In this document: positions 17,852 to 28,883 of the stretch, piece after piece
How positions within the stretch are numbered: position 1 is the first letter of the stretch
Layout of the letters: each line of letters starts with the position of its first letter
From: a candidate division WOR-3 bacterium
Lineage (GTDB): Bacteria; Hydrothermota; UBA3072
NCBI GenBank assembly: GCA_039804165.1
Contig: JBDRZZ010000005.1
Location: 35,084-99,083 of the forward strand
Length of the DNA: 64,000 nucleotides
Direction: 5' to 3'
Notes under the pieces: model-generated
The model's input: the letters and a program-made list of their open reading frames with translations, nothing else
The model's database searches: none
Told to the model about the DNA's origin: nothing
Position numbers and translations under genes: made by a program

Positions 17852-18439
17852 TTACTCCAAGAATATTGATATTTCGGAGATTGCTTTATTTATATCTCTT
17901 AGAATAGAATTCATTTTATCGGATAACCCATTATAGATTAGGATAAACAAAATTCCAACTGGTAACCCTGCTGCAGTGGTAACAAGAGCCTCCCAAATTC
18001 CTCCTGCAAGATTGGAAGGGTTCACACTTCCTCCTAAGATTTCAATTTGCATAAACGCCTTTATCATTCCTAAAACGGTTCCAAGAAAGCCGAGCATAGG
18101 AGCTATGGATCCCATTGAAGCTATAACTCCGAGGCCATTTTCCAAATTCTTTAGCTCTTCAGATGCGGTTGCAAACATAGATTCTTTTTTCCCTGAGATA
18201 ATTCCTTTTGCTATTACTCTTGTTACAGGAACATCATAATTTTTGGATTCTTTAACTGCCTCTTCTATGTTTTTCTCCTTTAGCCAAGCACAAATTTTTT
18301 TTAGCAAGTTATCGATTGAGATTTGACTTTTTTTATAGTAAAGGAATCTCTCAATAGAGAAGTAAATTCCTACAAAAAGGGTAATTCCTATGGGGATCAT
18401 TGTCCATCCGCCTTTTATTAGAATCTCCATTAAACTCAT
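17852..18439 (-). CDS. exbB: ExbB/TolQ-family proton (ion) channel
   Basis: 195 residues with three transmembrane helices and the MotA/TolQ/ExbB signature around SIAPMLGFLGTVLGMIKAF and the helix-3 segment GGIWEALVTTAAGLPVGI. It is the first gene of an eight-gene operon (exbB-exbD-tonB-Na/Pi-scpA-recJ-rodA-comF) whose members overlap or nearly abut. GGAGG precedes the ATG by 4 nt, and a good promoter lies just upstream. Confidence 0.9.
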   Translation of the reverse strand: MSLMEILIKGGWTMIPIGITLFVGIYFSIERFLYYKKSQISIDNLLKKICAWLKEKNIEEAVKESKNYDVPVTRVIAKGIISGKKESMFATASEELKNLENGLGVIASMGSIAPMLGFLGTVLGMIKAFMQIEILGGSVNPSNLAGGIWEALVTTAAGLPVGILFILIYNGLSDKMNSILRDINKAISEISIFLE

Positions 18440-18462
18440 TTCTCCTCCTTTTAATTTTTTAT

Positions 18463-18491
18463 ATTTTATTTAAAATCTCTTCCAAAGTCAA
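18463..18491 (-). promoter_or_regulatory. Sigma-70-type promoter of the exbB operon
   Basis: On the minus strand: TTGACT (18491-18486), 17-bp spacer, TAAAAT (18468-18463). Predicted start near 18456, followed by AAGGAGGAG and the exbB ATG. The 102-bp gap between hisD and exbB holds this promoter and a weak AT-rich hairpin (about 18517-18541), so the superoperon probably ends here. Confidence 0.65.
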
Positions 18492-18541
18492 GTTTATTTC
18501 ATTGGAGAAAAATTTTAAAAAGAAATAAGTTTATTTTGTGA

Positions 18542-19810
18542 TTACCGAGAGTACCTAATCTTTATTGAGTTCTTATGGGCAGATAGTCCCTCAATTTCTG
18601 CGAGTTTTTCAGCTATTGGTCCTATTTCTTTGAATCCTTCTTTTGTTACTCTTAATGTCGTTTGGAGTTTCAAAAAATCTTTAACACCAAGACCTCCTGT
18701 GTATTTGGAAGCAGTATTTGTGGGTAAAGTGTGATTAAGTCCACTTGAGTAATCTCCAAGAGCTTCAACAGAATATTTTCCAATAAATAAAGAGCCGTAG
18801 TTCCTAAGCTTATTTAAAACATTTTTTGGATTTTTTATGTGTAATTCTAAATGTTCCGGAGCCATTTTATTTGCAAAGATAATTCCTTCCTCCATATTTT
18901 CTAAGAGAACTATGAGCCCTTTATTTTCTATGGATACTCTTGCTATTTCTTTTGTTTGAAGATTTTCTATTTGTTTATTTATTTCCTTTATTACTTTGGA
19001 TGCAAGTTCTTTAGAAGTTGTGGCAAGGATTGGGAATGCTTCCTTATCGTGTTCGGCTTGGGATAGTAAATCCATAGCTATTAGTTCTGGTTCTCCACTT
19101 TCATCTGCAATTATCATTATTTCTGTTGGTCCTGCTATGAAGTCTATCCCTACATCTCCGAAAACTTCCTTTTTTGCAGATGCTACATATTTGCTTCCTG
19201 GACCGACTATTTTATCAACTTTTTTAATGCTTTCAGTTCCATAAGCTAAGGCTGCAATTGCTTGGATTCCTCCTATTTTGTAGATTTCTTTTATTTTGAG
19301 AAAATAAGCAGTTGCTAAAATTAAAGGGTGAATACTATTTTCAAATCTTGGAGGGGAGACTACGGCTATTTCAGATACTCCGGCTACTTGAGCAGGTATT
19401 GCACACATAATCAAGGTAGAAACCAAGGGGAAATTCCCACTCGGGACATAAATTCCTATTCTTTCAATCGGAATTACTCTTTGTCCTGTAAATACACCTT
19501 TTTGAATTTCAAATTCGAAATCTTTAAATTGCTCTTTTTGCTTTTCTGAAAATTTTTTTATATTTTTAGCTGCTTTTTCTATTGCTTTTAAATCTTCTTT
19601 TTTTGCTTTTCTATAAGCATTTTCTATTTCTGATTGACTAACTTTTATTTCCTTTAGAGAGACTTTATCATATTTTTTTGTATATTTTATAAGAGCTTTA
19701 TCTCCTTTTTCTTTTATTTCTTTAATTATCTTTTGAATAAACCTTTTATCTTCAATTTTTTTATATTCAAAAAAATCTTCTTTTATTTCCCTATATTTTA
19801 TAATCTTCAT
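18542..19810 (-). CDS. hisD: Histidinol dehydrogenase
   Basis: 422 residues, typical length. Motifs: GIYVPSGNFPLVSTLIM, KIVGPGSKYVASAKKEVFG, AGPTEIMIIADESG, zinc ligands in LLSQAEHDKEA, and the C-terminal GLNHTLPTNTASKYTGGLGVKDF and GLSAHKNS. It oxidises L-histidinol to histidine with 2 NAD+. It is the last gene of the superoperon, 1 nt after trpG, about 16 kb from the other his genes of the same operon. Confidence 0.95.
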   Translation of the reverse strand: MKIIKYREIKEDFFEYKKIEDKRFIQKIIKEIKEKGDKALIKYTKKYDKVSLKEIKVSQSEIENAYRKAKKEDLKAIEKAAKNIKKFSEKQKEQFKDFEFEIQKGVFTGQRVIPIERIGIYVPSGNFPLVSTLIMCAIPAQVAGVSEIAVVSPPRFENSIHPLILATAYFLKIKEIYKIGGIQAIAALAYGTESIKKVDKIVGPGSKYVASAKKEVFGDVGIDFIAGPTEIMIIADESGEPELIAMDLLSQAEHDKEAFPILATTSKELASKVIKEINKQIENLQTKEIARVSIENKGLIVLLENMEEGIIFANKMAPEHLELHIKNPKNVLNKLRNYGSLFIGKYSVEALGDYSSGLNHTLPTNTASKYTGGLGVKDFLKLQTTLRVTKEGFKEIGPIAEKLAEIEGLSAHKNSIKIRYSR

Positions 19811-19811
19811 T

Positions 19812-20384
19812 TTATATTTCTCTTTCTTTAATAAAATTTTTTAATATATTCATCCCTACCTCAGTTAAGATTGACTCAGGATGGAATTGAATTCCTTCAA
19901 TGTTATATTTTTTGTGTCTTATTCCCATAACTATGTTGTCTTCTGTCCATGCTGAAAGTTCAAAACAGCTTGGAAGGCTATCCCTTTCTACTATTAAAGA
20001 ATGATAACGAGTGGCAACAAAAGGATTTTCAATATTTTCAAAAATTGTTTTTCCATCATGATAAATTATAGAAGTTTTCCCATGGAGAATTTTCTCAGCT
20101 CTTTTAACTTTTCCTCCAAAGACTTCTCCAATTACCTGATGCCCAAGGCAAACACCCAAAATAGGAATTTTTCCTTTAAAATGGAGAACGACTTCTGGGC
20201 TTATTCCTGAATCTTTTGGGGTTCCTGGGCCTGGTGAGATAATTATGGTTGTTGGGTTCATTTTCTCTATTTCCTCAATAGAAATTTTATCGTTTCTTTT
20301 TACTTTAATTTTTGCTCCTAATTCTCCCAAATATTGAGCGAGATTATAAACAAAGGAATCGTAATTGTCTATTAAGAGAATCAT
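19812..20384 (-). CDS. trpG: Anthranilate synthase glutamine amidotransferase component
   Basis: 190 residues, class I amidotransferase: N-terminal LIDNYDSFVYNL, oxyanion SPGPGTPKDSG, nucleophile Cys in LGVCLGHQVIGE, and His/Glu in GIQFHPESI. It supplies ammonia to TrpE and could also serve 4-amino-4-deoxychorismate synthase (PabA), since TrpG proteins are often dual. ATGA overlap with trpE. Confidence 0.93.
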   Translation of the reverse strand: MILLIDNYDSFVYNLAQYLGELGAKIKVKRNDKISIEEIEKMNPTTIIISPGPGTPKDSGISPEVVLHFKGKIPILGVCLGHQVIGEVFGGKVKRAEKILHGKTSIIYHDGKTIFENIENPFVATRYHSLIVERDSLPSCFELSAWTEDNIVMGIRHKKYNIEGIQFHPESILTEVGMNILKNFIKEREI

Positions 20385-21790
20385 TGGGAAAAATCGATTG
20401 CTCTTTTTAAAGCGCTCATTTTGTTAATTGTCTCTTTATATTCGAGTTCAGGAATTGAATCTGCAACTACTCCACCTCCTGCTTGGATATATAACATTCC
20501 TTTGTATATTACAATTGTCCTTATGGCAATACAAAGATCCATATTTCCTGCGAAACCAAAATACCCTAATGCTCCCGCATAAATTCCTCTTCTTACTGGT
20601 TCTAATTCATCAATTATTTCCATTGCTCTTATCTTTGGTGCGCCAGAAACAGTTCCTGCCGGAAATGTTGCTGCCACAAGATCAAAAGCATCTTTATCAG
20701 AAAGGAGGTTCCCATTAACCACAGAAATAATGTGCATAACCTGAGCGTATTTTTCAATTCGCATGAATTCTGAAACCTTAACACTTCCAAATTCACAAAC
20801 TCTTCCAATGTCATTTCTTGCAAGGTCAACAAGCATCACGTGTTCTGCTAATTCTTTCTCGTCATTTAATAATTCTTTTTCTAAGAGTTTGTCCTCCTCT
20901 TCTGTATTACCCCTTCTCCTTGTTCCTGCAATTGGGTTGCTTGTCACAAGACCTCCTGGTTCAAGCTTTATTAAAGTTTCTGGAGAAGACCCAAGAATGA
21001 ATAAATCATTGAACCTGAGGTAATACATATAAGGCGAAGGGTTTGTAATCCTGAGAGCTTTGTATATATTCATTGGATCTTTTTTTATTGGAGCTTTAAA
21101 TCTCTGAGAGGGAACAACCTGGAATATATCTCCTTTATAAATATATTCTTTTGCCTTTTTCACCATCTCGCAATATTCTTCTTTTGTAAAATTTCCAATA
21201 AGTTCTATTGGTTCTCCTTCTTTTATTTTATATTCTTTTTCTTCTGCCCCTTTTATAATTTTTACCAGTTCTTCTATTCTTTTGTTTTCTTCTTCCTCAT
21301 CATTTGTGCTGTAGAGTATTATGTCCACAGTATCATTTTTATGACTAAAGAGGATTATTTCCGAAGGGAACATAAAATAAGTTTCAGGAGCTTTTATCTC
21401 GTCAGGATTTTTATCCGGTATTTCTTCAAAAAATCTAACTGTGTCATAGGAAAGATAACCCACTGCTCCTCCTGAGAAACCAGGAATGTATGGATAGTTG
21501 GTTACTATAGAGATAAGTTCTCTAATTTTATTAAGAGGGTTTCCCTTTTCTTTATATTTTTTTCCATAAACTTCAATTTCTATGTCTTCTTTATAACTTT
21601 TTAATATAATAAAAGGTCTTCCACCTAAAAGAGAATATTCCCCTCTTTTTTTGAGGTGAACAATTGACTCATAAATAAAACTATAAGGATCTTCTTTATA
21701 AATTCTTTCAAACACTGCCTCAGGAGAAGATTTTGCTTTTATTTTCTTATGTATAAACTTAATTTTTTTCGACAATATTGTTTTTACCAC
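20381..21790 (-). CDS. trpE: Anthranilate synthase component I
   Basis: 469 residues. The start is placed at the GTG at 21790, not the upstream ATG, because AGGAGG lies at 21800-21795 and the homologous N-terminus then begins directly (VVKTILSKK). The chorismate-binding core is clear: [75 protein letters not shown]. It makes anthranilate from chorismate with TrpG, the first committed step to Trp. It overlaps the end of aroA by 32 nt. Confidence 0.94.
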   Translation of the reverse strand: MVKTILSKKIKFIHKKIKAKSSPEAVFERIYKEDPYSFIYESIVHLKKRGEYSLLGGRPFIILKSYKEDIEIEVYGKKYKEKGNPLNKIRELISIVTNYPYIPGFSGGAVGYLSYDTVRFFEEIPDKNPDEIKAPETYFMFPSEIILFSHKNDTVDIILYSTNDEEEENKRIEELVKIIKGAEEKEYKIKEGEPIELIGNFTKEEYCEMVKKAKEYIYKGDIFQVVPSQRFKAPIKKDPMNIYKALRITNPSPYMYYLRFNDLFILGSSPETLIKLEPGGLVTSNPIAGTRRRGNTEEEDKLLEKELLNDEKELAEHVMLVDLARNDIGRVCEFGSVKVSEFMRIEKYAQVMHIISVVNGNLLSDKDAFDLVAATFPAGTVSGAPKIRAMEIIDELEPVRRGIYAGALGYFGFAGNMDLCIAIRTIVIYKGMLYIQAGGGVVADSIPELEYKETINKMSALKRAIDFSQ

Positions 21791-23066
21791 TAATCCTCCT
21801 GAGTGTCCGGATAAACTCAGGGAAGGAAACATTGATACACTCTGCTTCCAAGATTGTTGTTTCTCCTTCTGCTAAAAGACCGCCAATTGCTAATGTCATT
21901 CCAATTCTATGATCTCCAAAGCTTTCACAAATATTTCCTTTTAGTTTTACTGGTCCTTCTACTATAAAACCATCTTCTTTTTCTTCAATTTTTGCTCCTA
22001 ATTTTCTTAATCCCTCTGTTATTGTATGAATTCTATCGCTCTCTTTTACTCTAAGTTCCTTAGCGTCCCTTACAATTGTTTTCCCCTTCGCCTGGGTTCC
22101 TGCAAGAGCAAGGATAGGAAGTTCATCTATTAGTTTTGGTATAATATCTCCTCCAATTTCTATTCCTTTTAAACTGCTGCCTTTTATAAGTATATCAGCT
22201 ACTGGCTCATTACAAATCTCTTTTTTGTTTAAGATAGAAATCTGGGCGCCCATTTTTTTTAGAATTTCAATGATTCCTGTTCTCGTTGGATTTATTCCAA
22301 CTTGTTCAATTAAGAGTTCTGAATCTTCTTGGCAAGATGCAAGAACAATGAAAAAAGCCGCTGAGGAAATATCTCCTGGGATAAAAACCTCTTGAGCGTT
22401 TAGCTTATTTTTTTCTTTTAAGATTATCTTATTGCCCTTAAATTCTACTTTTGCCCCAAATAAATTTAACATTCTTTCTGTATGATCTCTACTTTGAGTA
22501 GGCTCTTCTATTATTGTATTTCCCCTAGCATAAAGGGAAGCGATCAATAAAGAAGATTTCACTTGTGCGCTTGGAATAGGTAACTTATAGTCTATTCCTT
22601 TTAACTTCGTCCCTTTTATTGCAAGAGGTGCATATTCATCGTTATTTCTCCCATATATTATAGCTCCCATCCTTCTAAGAGGCTCAACAATTCTTTTCAT
22701 AGGACGGCTGAGGAGGGATTTATCTCCTGTAAGAATAGAGAAGAAATCTTGTCCTGCTAAAAGACCTGCGATTAATCTCATAGATGTTCCTGAATTTCTG
22801 CAGTCTAAAATATTAGATGGTTCAGCTAATCCGGTAAGCCCTTTTCCTTCTATTTCTAATACTTTATTATCTTCTTTAATCTGAACTCCAAGCTCTTTCA
22901 TAATTTCTAAGGTGGAGTAACAATCTTCGCATGTTGAATAATTTCTTAGAATTGTTTTCCCTTCAGCGATTGATCCAATTATTAAACCACGATGAGTTAT
23001 TGACTTATCTCCACTTACTCTTATTTTGCCTTTTATCTTGGGAGATTTTGATAAAATGAGTTTCAC
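21759..23066 (-). CDS. aroA: 5-enolpyruvylshikimate-3-phosphate synthase
   Basis: 435 residues, standard length. Motifs: GDKSITHRGLIIGSIAEG, LDCRNSGTSMRLIAGLLAG, GDKSLLSRPMKRIVEPL, DISSAAFFIVLA, IDELPILALAGTQAKGKT, ELRVKESDRI, DHRIGMTLAI. It joins shikimate-3-phosphate and PEP in the sixth shikimate step. It starts 2 nt after pheA. The LRNSGT region (NSGTSMRL) is intact. Confidence 0.95.
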   Translation of the reverse strand: MKLILSKSPKIKGKIRVSGDKSITHRGLIIGSIAEGKTILRNYSTCEDCYSTLEIMKELGVQIKEDNKVLEIEGKGLTGLAEPSNILDCRNSGTSMRLIAGLLAGQDFFSILTGDKSLLSRPMKRIVEPLRRMGAIIYGRNNDEYAPLAIKGTKLKGIDYKLPIPSAQVKSSLLIASLYARGNTIIEEPTQSRDHTERMLNLFGAKVEFKGNKIILKEKNKLNAQEVFIPGDISSAAFFIVLASCQEDSELLIEQVGINPTRTGIIEILKKMGAQISILNKKEICNEPVADILIKGSSLKGIEIGGDIIPKLIDELPILALAGTQAKGKTIVRDAKELRVKESDRIHTITEGLRKLGAKIEEKEDGFIVEGPVKLKGNICESFGDHRIGMTLAIGGLLAEGETTILEAECINVSFPEFIRTLRRISGKNNIVEKN

Positions 23067-23068
23067 TT

Positions 23069-23890
23069 TTAGTCCTTTACAAGATAACTTCCTAAAATTT
23101 TCATATAAGTTACGACTTCTTTTAAAGTCTCTACAGCATGGCTACAATTTTCATTTTCAAGACTTCCCCTAAAATCTATATAGAAGAGATAATCGTATGG
23201 TTTTCCAAAGGTAGCTCTAGATTCTAATTTGGTCAGGTCTATATTTCTCAAGGCAAAAATGCTTAGGCAGCGAAACAAGATTCCGGGTTCGTTTTTTACT
23301 CCAAATACAAGCATTGTTCTTGCATTTTCTCCTGAGTAGACTTCTTTTTTCTTTGATATTATAAGAAATCTTGTAAAATTATGAGGATGATTTTCAATTC
23401 CACTTTTTAATTTTTTAAAGCCGTAAAGTTTTGCCACTTGAGGTCCTGCTATAATCGCTACATCTTTTCTCTTTTCCTCTTTTACAATTTTTGCTGCGCC
23501 TGCGGTATCGTAAACTGAGACCACTTTATATTCAGGATGTGAAGAAAGAAATTCTCTGCATTGAGCCAAAGCTTCAGGATGAGACCAAACTTCTTTTATA
23601 TTTTCTAACTTTATTCCTTTAGGAGCCAATAGATTATGGACTATTTTTTGCTTCACTTCCCCAATCACCCAAACATCAAACTCAAGAAGTAAATCATAGT
23701 TTTGGTGAAGACTCCCTGTAAGGGAATTTTCCACAGGAACAATTCCATATGTATCTTTTTCTTTTTGAACTCTTTCAAAAATTTCTCTGAATGTTTTAAC
23801 CCCAATTCTTTTCACCTCCTTAGGGAAGAATTTATAGGAGGCAACTTCGCTATTACAACCTGGTTCTCCTTGATATATTACCTTTTTCAT
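23069..23890 (-). CDS. pheA: Prephenate dehydratase (PDT-ACT, monofunctional)
   Basis: 273 residues. The PDT domain (residues 1-175) has [36 protein letters not shown] and [14 protein letters not shown]. The ACT domain (about 185-270) has [27 protein letters not shown]. It makes phenylpyruvate and is presumably Phe-inhibited through ACT. It lacks a chorismate mutase domain, so prephenate must come from the mutase fused to TyrA. ATGA overlap with aroF. Confidence 0.94.
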   Translation of the reverse strand: MKKVIYQGEPGCNSEVASYKFFPKEVKRIGVKTFREIFERVQKEKDTYGIVPVENSLTGSLHQNYDLLLEFDVWVIGEVKQKIVHNLLAPKGIKLENIKEVWSHPEALAQCREFLSSHPEYKVVSVYDTAGAAKIVKEEKRKDVAIIAGPQVAKLYGFKKLKSGIENHPHNFTRFLIISKKKEVYSGENARTMLVFGVKNEPGILFRCLSIFALRNIDLTKLESRATFGKPYDYLFYIDFRGSLENENCSHAVETLKEVVTYMKILGSYLVKD

Positions 23891-24903
23891 AGTTCTCTCC
23901 CTACAACTTTCGCTATTTTTCTTAAATCTTCCATTAATTCCTGAAAGGTAAGAGGAGTGATTGATTGTTTACCATCTGAAAGTGCGTGGGAAGGATCTGG
24001 GTGAACCTCTATAATTAATCCGTCAGCCCCAGCTGCAATTGCAGCTCTTGCTAAGGAGGGAACATATCTACTATCTCCAGCAGGATGGCTTGGATCTACA
24101 ACAATTGGTAAGTGAGAAAGATTTTTTATTACTGGGATTGTACTTATGTCAAGAGTATAACGAGTATAGGTTTCAAAAGTTCTTATCCCTCTTTCGCATA
24201 AAATTACGTTTGGATTTCCTTCCGCTTGAATATATTCAGCTGACATAAGCCATTCTTCAATTGTAGCAGATATACCTCTTTTTAAAAGAACAGGTTTGTT
24301 AAACCTTCCAACTGTTTTTAGCAGCTGGAAATTTTGCATATTTCTAGCTCCAATTTGAAGGATATCTGCGTATTTTGCAACAAGTGGGACGTCAACTTCT
24401 GAAAGAACTTCAGTTATTATGAGAAGACCCGTTTTTTCCCGTGCTTTCCCCAATATTTTTAGTCCCTTTTCTCCTAGCCCCTGAAAACTGTAAGGGGAGG
24501 TTCTTGGTTTAAAAGCACCTCCTCTTAAGATCTTTCCTCCTGCTTTTTTAACTTCTTGTGCTACTTTCAAAACAATTTCTTCTGATTCCACAGCGCAAGG
24601 ACCAGCCATAACAACGATTTCTTTCCCTCCAATTGAAACCCCATCTATTTTTACAATTGTATCTTCAGGATGAAATTCTCTACTTCCAAGTTTAAAAGGA
24701 CTTAAAATTGGAGTAATCTTTTCTACGCCTGGAAGAGGTTCAATTGCAAGAATAATCCTTTCTCTATCGGTTGCTCCAATTACATGAATTACAGTTTTTT
24801 TTACCCCTTTAAAAACTTTTGTATCATAACCAAGCTCTTTTATTTTTGCCCTTACTTGGTTTATATCTTCTTTTGTTGCAGTTGAGCTCATCGTTATTAC
24901 CAT
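23887..24903 (-). CDS. aroF: 3-deoxy-7-phosphoheptulonate (DAHP) synthase, type I-beta with N-terminal ferredoxin-like domain
   Basis: 338 residues. Residues 1-75 are a ferredoxin-like regulatory domain as in Thermotoga DAHP synthase. The TIM barrel follows: [93 protein letters not shown]. It condenses PEP and erythrose-4-phosphate, and in this class the N-terminal domain mediates Tyr/Phe inhibition. GGGAGG precedes the ATG. The 30-nt gap to trpA is the largest within the superoperon. Confidence 0.95.
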   Translation of the reverse strand: MVITMSSTATKEDINQVRAKIKELGYDTKVFKGVKKTVIHVIGATDRERIILAIEPLPGVEKITPILSPFKLGSREFHPEDTIVKIDGVSIGGKEIVVMAGPCAVESEEIVLKVAQEVKKAGGKILRGGAFKPRTSPYSFQGLGEKGLKILGKAREKTGLLIITEVLSEVDVPLVAKYADILQIGARNMQNFQLLKTVGRFNKPVLLKRGISATIEEWLMSAEYIQAEGNPNVILCERGIRTFETYTRYTLDISTIPVIKNLSHLPIVVDPSHPAGDSRYVPSLARAAIAAGADGLIIEVHPDPSHALSDGKQSITPLTFQELMEDLRKIAKVVGREL

Positions 24904-24933
24904 ATTATTTCCTCCCTAATATATTTAACCTTT

Positions 24934-25713
24934 TCATAGTTTTGTTGCCTCTTTAAGTTGTCGGGTTAAATCTATCAAATTTTCTTTATTTATTATTGCT
25001 TCTATTATTCTACTTCCTAAAATTACACCATCGGCTTTTCCGTGAAGCATTTTTATTTGCTCTGGGGTTGAGATTCCAAATCCCACAGCTATTGGTAGGT
25101 CTGTTAATTTTTTTACTTCTTTTAGGAATTTATCAAGATAGCTTGGGAGTCTTTCTCTAATTCCTGTGGTTCCTGTTACTGTAACGCAATACACAAAACC
25201 CCTTGATACGCTTACAATTTTTTTCCTTCTATTTAATGGAGAGGTAGGGGTTAAAAGAAAGATAAGTTCTGTTTCGTATTCTTTAGATAAAGAAATCCAT
25301 TCTGATGCTTCTTCAACAGGTAAGTCTGGAATTATAAGACCACTTACCCCACTGTCTTTCATATCTTTTATGAATTTTTCCTGTCCGTAGGCAAGTAGGG
25401 GATTCAAATAGCTCATGAAAACAAGAGGGACATTCACTTTTAATTTTTTTACAGCAGAAAGTATTTTCTTTAATGTAGTCCCTTTTGTTAAAGATATTTG
25501 TGAGGAGTGTTGTATTGTGGGGCCATCCGCAATGGGATCTGAAAAAGGTATTCCTATCTCAATTATATCTGCACCACTTTTTGATAGAGTTTTTATAATC
25601 TTCATTGATTCTCCAAGATTTGGAAATCCTCCTGTTACATAAAGAATTAAAGCCATCTCATTTTTTTCTTTTAATTCTTTGAATTTTTCTTGGATTTTTG
25701 AAGATCCCATCAT
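24934..25713 (-). CDS. trpA: Tryptophan synthase alpha chain
   Basis: 259 residues, TIM barrel. Catalytic residues are in [18 protein letters not shown] (Glu, Asp) with [24 protein letters not shown] and [11 protein letters not shown]. It cleaves indole-3-glycerol phosphate and passes indole to TrpB. ATGA overlap with trpB. Confidence 0.96.
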   Translation of the reverse strand: MMGSSKIQEKFKELKEKNEMALILYVTGGFPNLGESMKIIKTLSKSGADIIEIGIPFSDPIADGPTIQHSSQISLTKGTTLKKILSAVKKLKVNVPLVFMSYLNPLLAYGQEKFIKDMKDSGVSGLIIPDLPVEEASEWISLSKEYETELIFLLTPTSPLNRRKKIVSVSRGFVYCVTVTGTTGIRERLPSYLDKFLKEVKKLTDLPIAVGFGISTPEQIKMLHGKADGVILGSRIIEAIINKENLIDLTRQLKEATKL

Positions 25714-26891
25714 AATAGTCCTTCAACAATTTCTAAGTCTTTATCCCCTCTTCCGGAAAGATTAACAATAATTATTTTATCTTTTGGTATATTCTTTCCA
25801 ATTTTTATTGCATAGGCAAGGGCATGAGAACTTTCTAGAGCTGGAATTATTCCTTCGGTTTTTGATAGAATATCAAAAGCTTCTAAGGCTTCTTTATCTT
25901 TTACTGCTGTAAACTCTACAATCCCTTCTTCTTTTAGATAAGCATGTTCTGGCCCTACCCCAGGATAATCCAAACCAGGAGCAATTGAGTGAGTTTCCAT
26001 TATTTGTCCGTCTTTATTTTGTAGGAGATAACTCATAGCTCCGTGAAGGGTTCCAATTCCTCCTTTGCATAGACTTGCCGCGTGTTTTTTTGTATCAAGC
26101 CCAAGCCCAGCTGCTTCGACTCCAATCATTTTAATTTTTTCTCCTATAAAGGGATAAAAAATTCCTATGGCATTACTCCCTCCACCTACGCAAGCTATGA
26201 TTAAATCTGGGAGTCTATTTTCTTTTTCTAAAATTTGTGACTTTGTTTCTTTTCCTATCACAGATTGAAAATCTCTTACCATCATTGGATAAGGATGAGG
26301 CCCTACCACAGAACCAATACAATAGTGAGTTGTTTCTACATTAGTAACCCAATCTCTTATAGCTTCATTTATTGCATCTTTAAGAGTTTTCGAACCTGAG
26401 TCCACTGGAATTACTTCTGCTCCAAGAAGTTTCATTCTAAAAACATTCATTTTTTGTCTTTTTATATCCTTTGTTCCCATATAAACGTGGCACTCTAAAC
26501 CCAAAAGGGCGCAAGCTGTTGCAGTTGCTACTCCATGTTGACCTGCCCCAGTTTCAGCAATTACCCTTTCTTTTCCCATTTTTTTTGCTAAGAGAGCCTG
26601 ACCCAAGGTATTATTTATTTTATGAGCCCCTGTGTGCATCATATCTTCTCTTTTTAGATATATTTTTGCTCCGCCTACTTTTTGGGTAAGCCTTTCTGCG
26701 AAGTATAAAGGAGATGGCCTCCCAGCGTATTCCTTTAAATAGTAATTTAACTCATCATTAAAATTTTTGTCTTCTTTAAGAGATTTATATGCTTTTTCTA
26801 ATTCAGAGACTGCATTCATTAAAACTTCAGGGATAAACTTCCCTCCAAATCTTCCAAAATATCCTCTTTCATCGGGTAAATTATAATTCAT
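25710..26891 (-). CDS. trpB: Tryptophan synthase beta chain
   Basis: 393 residues, TrpB1 type: N-terminal [19 protein letters not shown] lysine in [30 protein letters not shown], phosphate-binding [12 protein letters not shown], and [18 protein letters not shown] enzyme that condenses indole and serine. Its partner trpA follows directly. It overlaps aroQ by 11 nt. Confidence 0.97.
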   Translation of the reverse strand: MNYNLPDERGYFGRFGGKFIPEVLMNAVSELEKAYKSLKEDKNFNDELNYYLKEYAGRPSPLYFAERLTQKVGGAKIYLKREDMMHTGAHKINNTLGQALLAKKMGKERVIAETGAGQHGVATATACALLGLECHVYMGTKDIKRQKMNVFRMKLLGAEVIPVDSGSKTLKDAINEAIRDWVTNVETTHYCIGSVVGPHPYPMMVRDFQSVIGKETKSQILEKENRLPDLIIACVGGGSNAIGIFYPFIGEKIKMIGVEAAGLGLDTKKHAASLCKGGIGTLHGAMSYLLQNKDGQIMETHSIAPGLDYPGVGPEHAYLKEEGIVEFTAVKDKEALEAFDILSKTEGIIPALESSHALAYAIKIGKNIPKDKIIIVNLSGRGDKDLEIVEGLL

Positions 26892-27321
26892 TTTTACTTT
26901 CCTTTAATAGATAATTAAGAGCAAGGATATATCCATACCAACCAAGGCCACTGATTTGTCCTTTACATACAGGAGCAATCATACTTGTGTGTCTAAATTC
27001 TTCTCTACCGTATATATTACTTAAATGGACCTCTACTGTTGGGATTTCCATAGCTTCAATTGCATCTCTAATCGCAATTGAGGTGTGAGTATAACCACCC
27101 GGATTTATAACTATTCCTGAATATCCTTTTGCCTTATGGATAAATTCCACAATTTCTCCTTCGCTATTTGACTGCTTTATTTCTACCTCAATTTTATTTT
27201 CTTTAGCAAATTTTTTTATCTCTTCATTTATTTTTTCGAGATTCATTTTTCCATAAATTTCCGGTTTTCTTTTGCCTAAAAGATTAAGGTTTGGTCCATG
27301 AATTACAAGAAATTTTTGCAT
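26881..27321 (-). CDS. aroQ: Type II 3-dehydroquinate dehydratase
   Basis: 146 residues: [55 protein letters not shown]. Converts 3-dehydroquinate to 3-dehydroshikimate. AAGGAGG lies 4 nt before the ATG. It overlaps aroKB by 19 nt. Confidence 0.95.
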   Translation of the reverse strand: MQKFLVIHGPNLNLLGKRKPEIYGKMNLEKINEEIKKFAKENKIEVEIKQSNSEGEIVEFIHKAKGYSGIVINPGGYTHTSIAIRDAIEAMEIPTVEVHLSNIYGREEFRHTSMIAPVCKGQISGLGWYGYILALNYLLKESKNEL

Positions 27322-28883
27322 TCTACCTCCTTAAAAATTATTTTACCTATTCCTTTTGGAACTGGTAATCTTATTTTTCCATTTCTCACTTTTTTGTCTT
27401 GTGCTACAAATTTTCTCATCTCTTTATAATTTATATTATCTGGAAGTGATGTTGGCAACTGGTATTTTGAGACTAATTCTTGGATTCTCAAAAAATCTCT
27501 TTCTCGGAGTATTTTTTCTTTTAGGGCTAATTTTGCCTCTTCCACCATTCCAATTGCAATCGCTTCTCCATGAGTATATTTAGAATAATTTGTTAAAGTT
27601 TCTATAATATGACCTATTGTATGACCATAATTTAGAATTTCTCTTTTCCCTTTTTCTTCCTTTTCGTCTTTTTCTACAACTTCTTTTTTAATCTTGATGC
27701 ATCTTGTTACGATTTCTAATAGGGTTGGGATGTCTCTATTTAAGATTTCTTTTTGTTTCTCCTCCAAGAGATAGAAAAGCTTTGCGTCTTTTATTATTCC
27801 GTATTTTATCACTTCCGCCAGGCCGTTTCTGAATTCTTTCTCAGGAAGAGATAAGAGTTTTTTAATATCAACAATAACTTTCTCAGGCTGATAAAATGTT
27901 CCAATCATATTCTTCCCAAGAGGATGGTCCACGCCGGTTTTCCCACCAATTGAAGAATCTACTTGGGCAATTAAGGTAGTCGGAATGTGAAAAATAGGGA
28001 TTCCTCTTTTAAATGTAGAAGCCACAAAAGCTCCCAAGTCACCAATTACCCCTCCTCCGAGAGCCAAGATGGTTCCGGATCTATCCATTTTTTCTTTAAG
28101 AAGAAAATCATAAACATCTTTTACAGTGTCAAGAGTTTTGTATTTTTCGCCACTGGGAATTGTGAATATTAAAGAATTTAATCCTTTTTTTCTCAATATA
28201 TTTTCTATTTCATAGTAATATAATGAACTAATTAATGGGTTTGATATTACCACTACTTTATTAGTAGGACTTATGTTTAAATAATCTTTTTCAAAAAGAT
28301 CATATCCAATGATAATCGGATAAGTTTTAGAACTTGTTTTTATTTTGATTATTTTAAAGAGATTTTTCCCCCACTTTTTTTCAATTTTTAGTTCTTCTAT
28401 TATTTTTCTTGCTACTTCTTCTTTTGTAATTGAAGAGGTATCAATTTTTTTATCTGCGAATTCATATATTCCTTTTTTCATCCTTTCGTTATAGATTTTT
28501 TCAATGTTATCTTTATTTTTTATTAAGGGTCTTGTTTCATCATTCTTTAATCTTTCTTTAATAGCGGGAAGAGTAGCATAAAGATAAACCACCTTTCCAA
28601 TCTTAGAAAGGAGTTCCCTATTTTCTTTGTCTTTTACTACACCCCCTCCTGTAGCAATCACTGTATTTTTTATATTTTTTATTTCCTGGAGTGTCTGTTT
28701 CTCAATCTTTCTAAAGTATTTTTCTCCAGACTCTTCAAATATTCTATTTATAGATCTTTTTTCTTTAAAAGTTATATAATCATCCATTGAAAAAAAACAG
28801 AGATTAGTCCTCTTTGAGAGCTCTTTGCCTACAGAATCTTTACCTGAGCCCATAAACCCAATTAGAATTATATTGTTAGACAC
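27303..28883 (-). CDS. aroKB: Bifunctional shikimate kinase / 3-dehydroquinate synthase
   Basis: 526 residues, a fusion. Residues 1-165 are shikimate kinase (Walker A GFMGSGKDSVGKEL, SMDDYITFKEKRSINRIFEE, ATGGGVV, RPL). Residues about 175-526 are dehydroquinate synthase (GGGVIGDLGAFVASTFKRG, PTTLIAQVDSSIGGKTGVDHPLGKN, GLAEVIKYGII, NYGHTIGHIIE). The steps are numbers 5 and 2 of the shikimate pathway, so this is co-expression rather than direct channelling. GTG start with AGAGGA upstream, overlapping aroC by 8 nt. Thermotoga has the same fusion, as I recall. Confidence 0.94.
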   Translation of the reverse strand: MSNNIILIGFMGSGKDSVGKELSKRTNLCFFSMDDYITFKEKRSINRIFEESGEKYFRKIEKQTLQEIKNIKNTVIATGGGVVKDKENRELLSKIGKVVYLYATLPAIKERLKNDETRPLIKNKDNIEKIYNERMKKGIYEFADKKIDTSSITKEEVARKIIEELKIEKKWGKNLFKIIKIKTSSKTYPIIIGYDLFEKDYLNISPTNKVVVISNPLISSLYYYEIENILRKKGLNSLIFTIPSGEKYKTLDTVKDVYDFLLKEKMDRSGTILALGGGVIGDLGAFVASTFKRGIPIFHIPTTLIAQVDSSIGGKTGVDHPLGKNMIGTFYQPEKVIVDIKKLLSLPEKEFRNGLAEVIKYGIIKDAKLFYLLEEKQKEILNRDIPTLLEIVTRCIKIKKEVVEKDEKEEKGKREILNYGHTIGHIIETLTNYSKYTHGEAIAIGMVEEAKLALKEKILRERDFLRIQELVSKYQLPTSLPDNINYKEMRKFVAQDKKVRNGKIRLPVPKGIGKIIFKEVECKNFL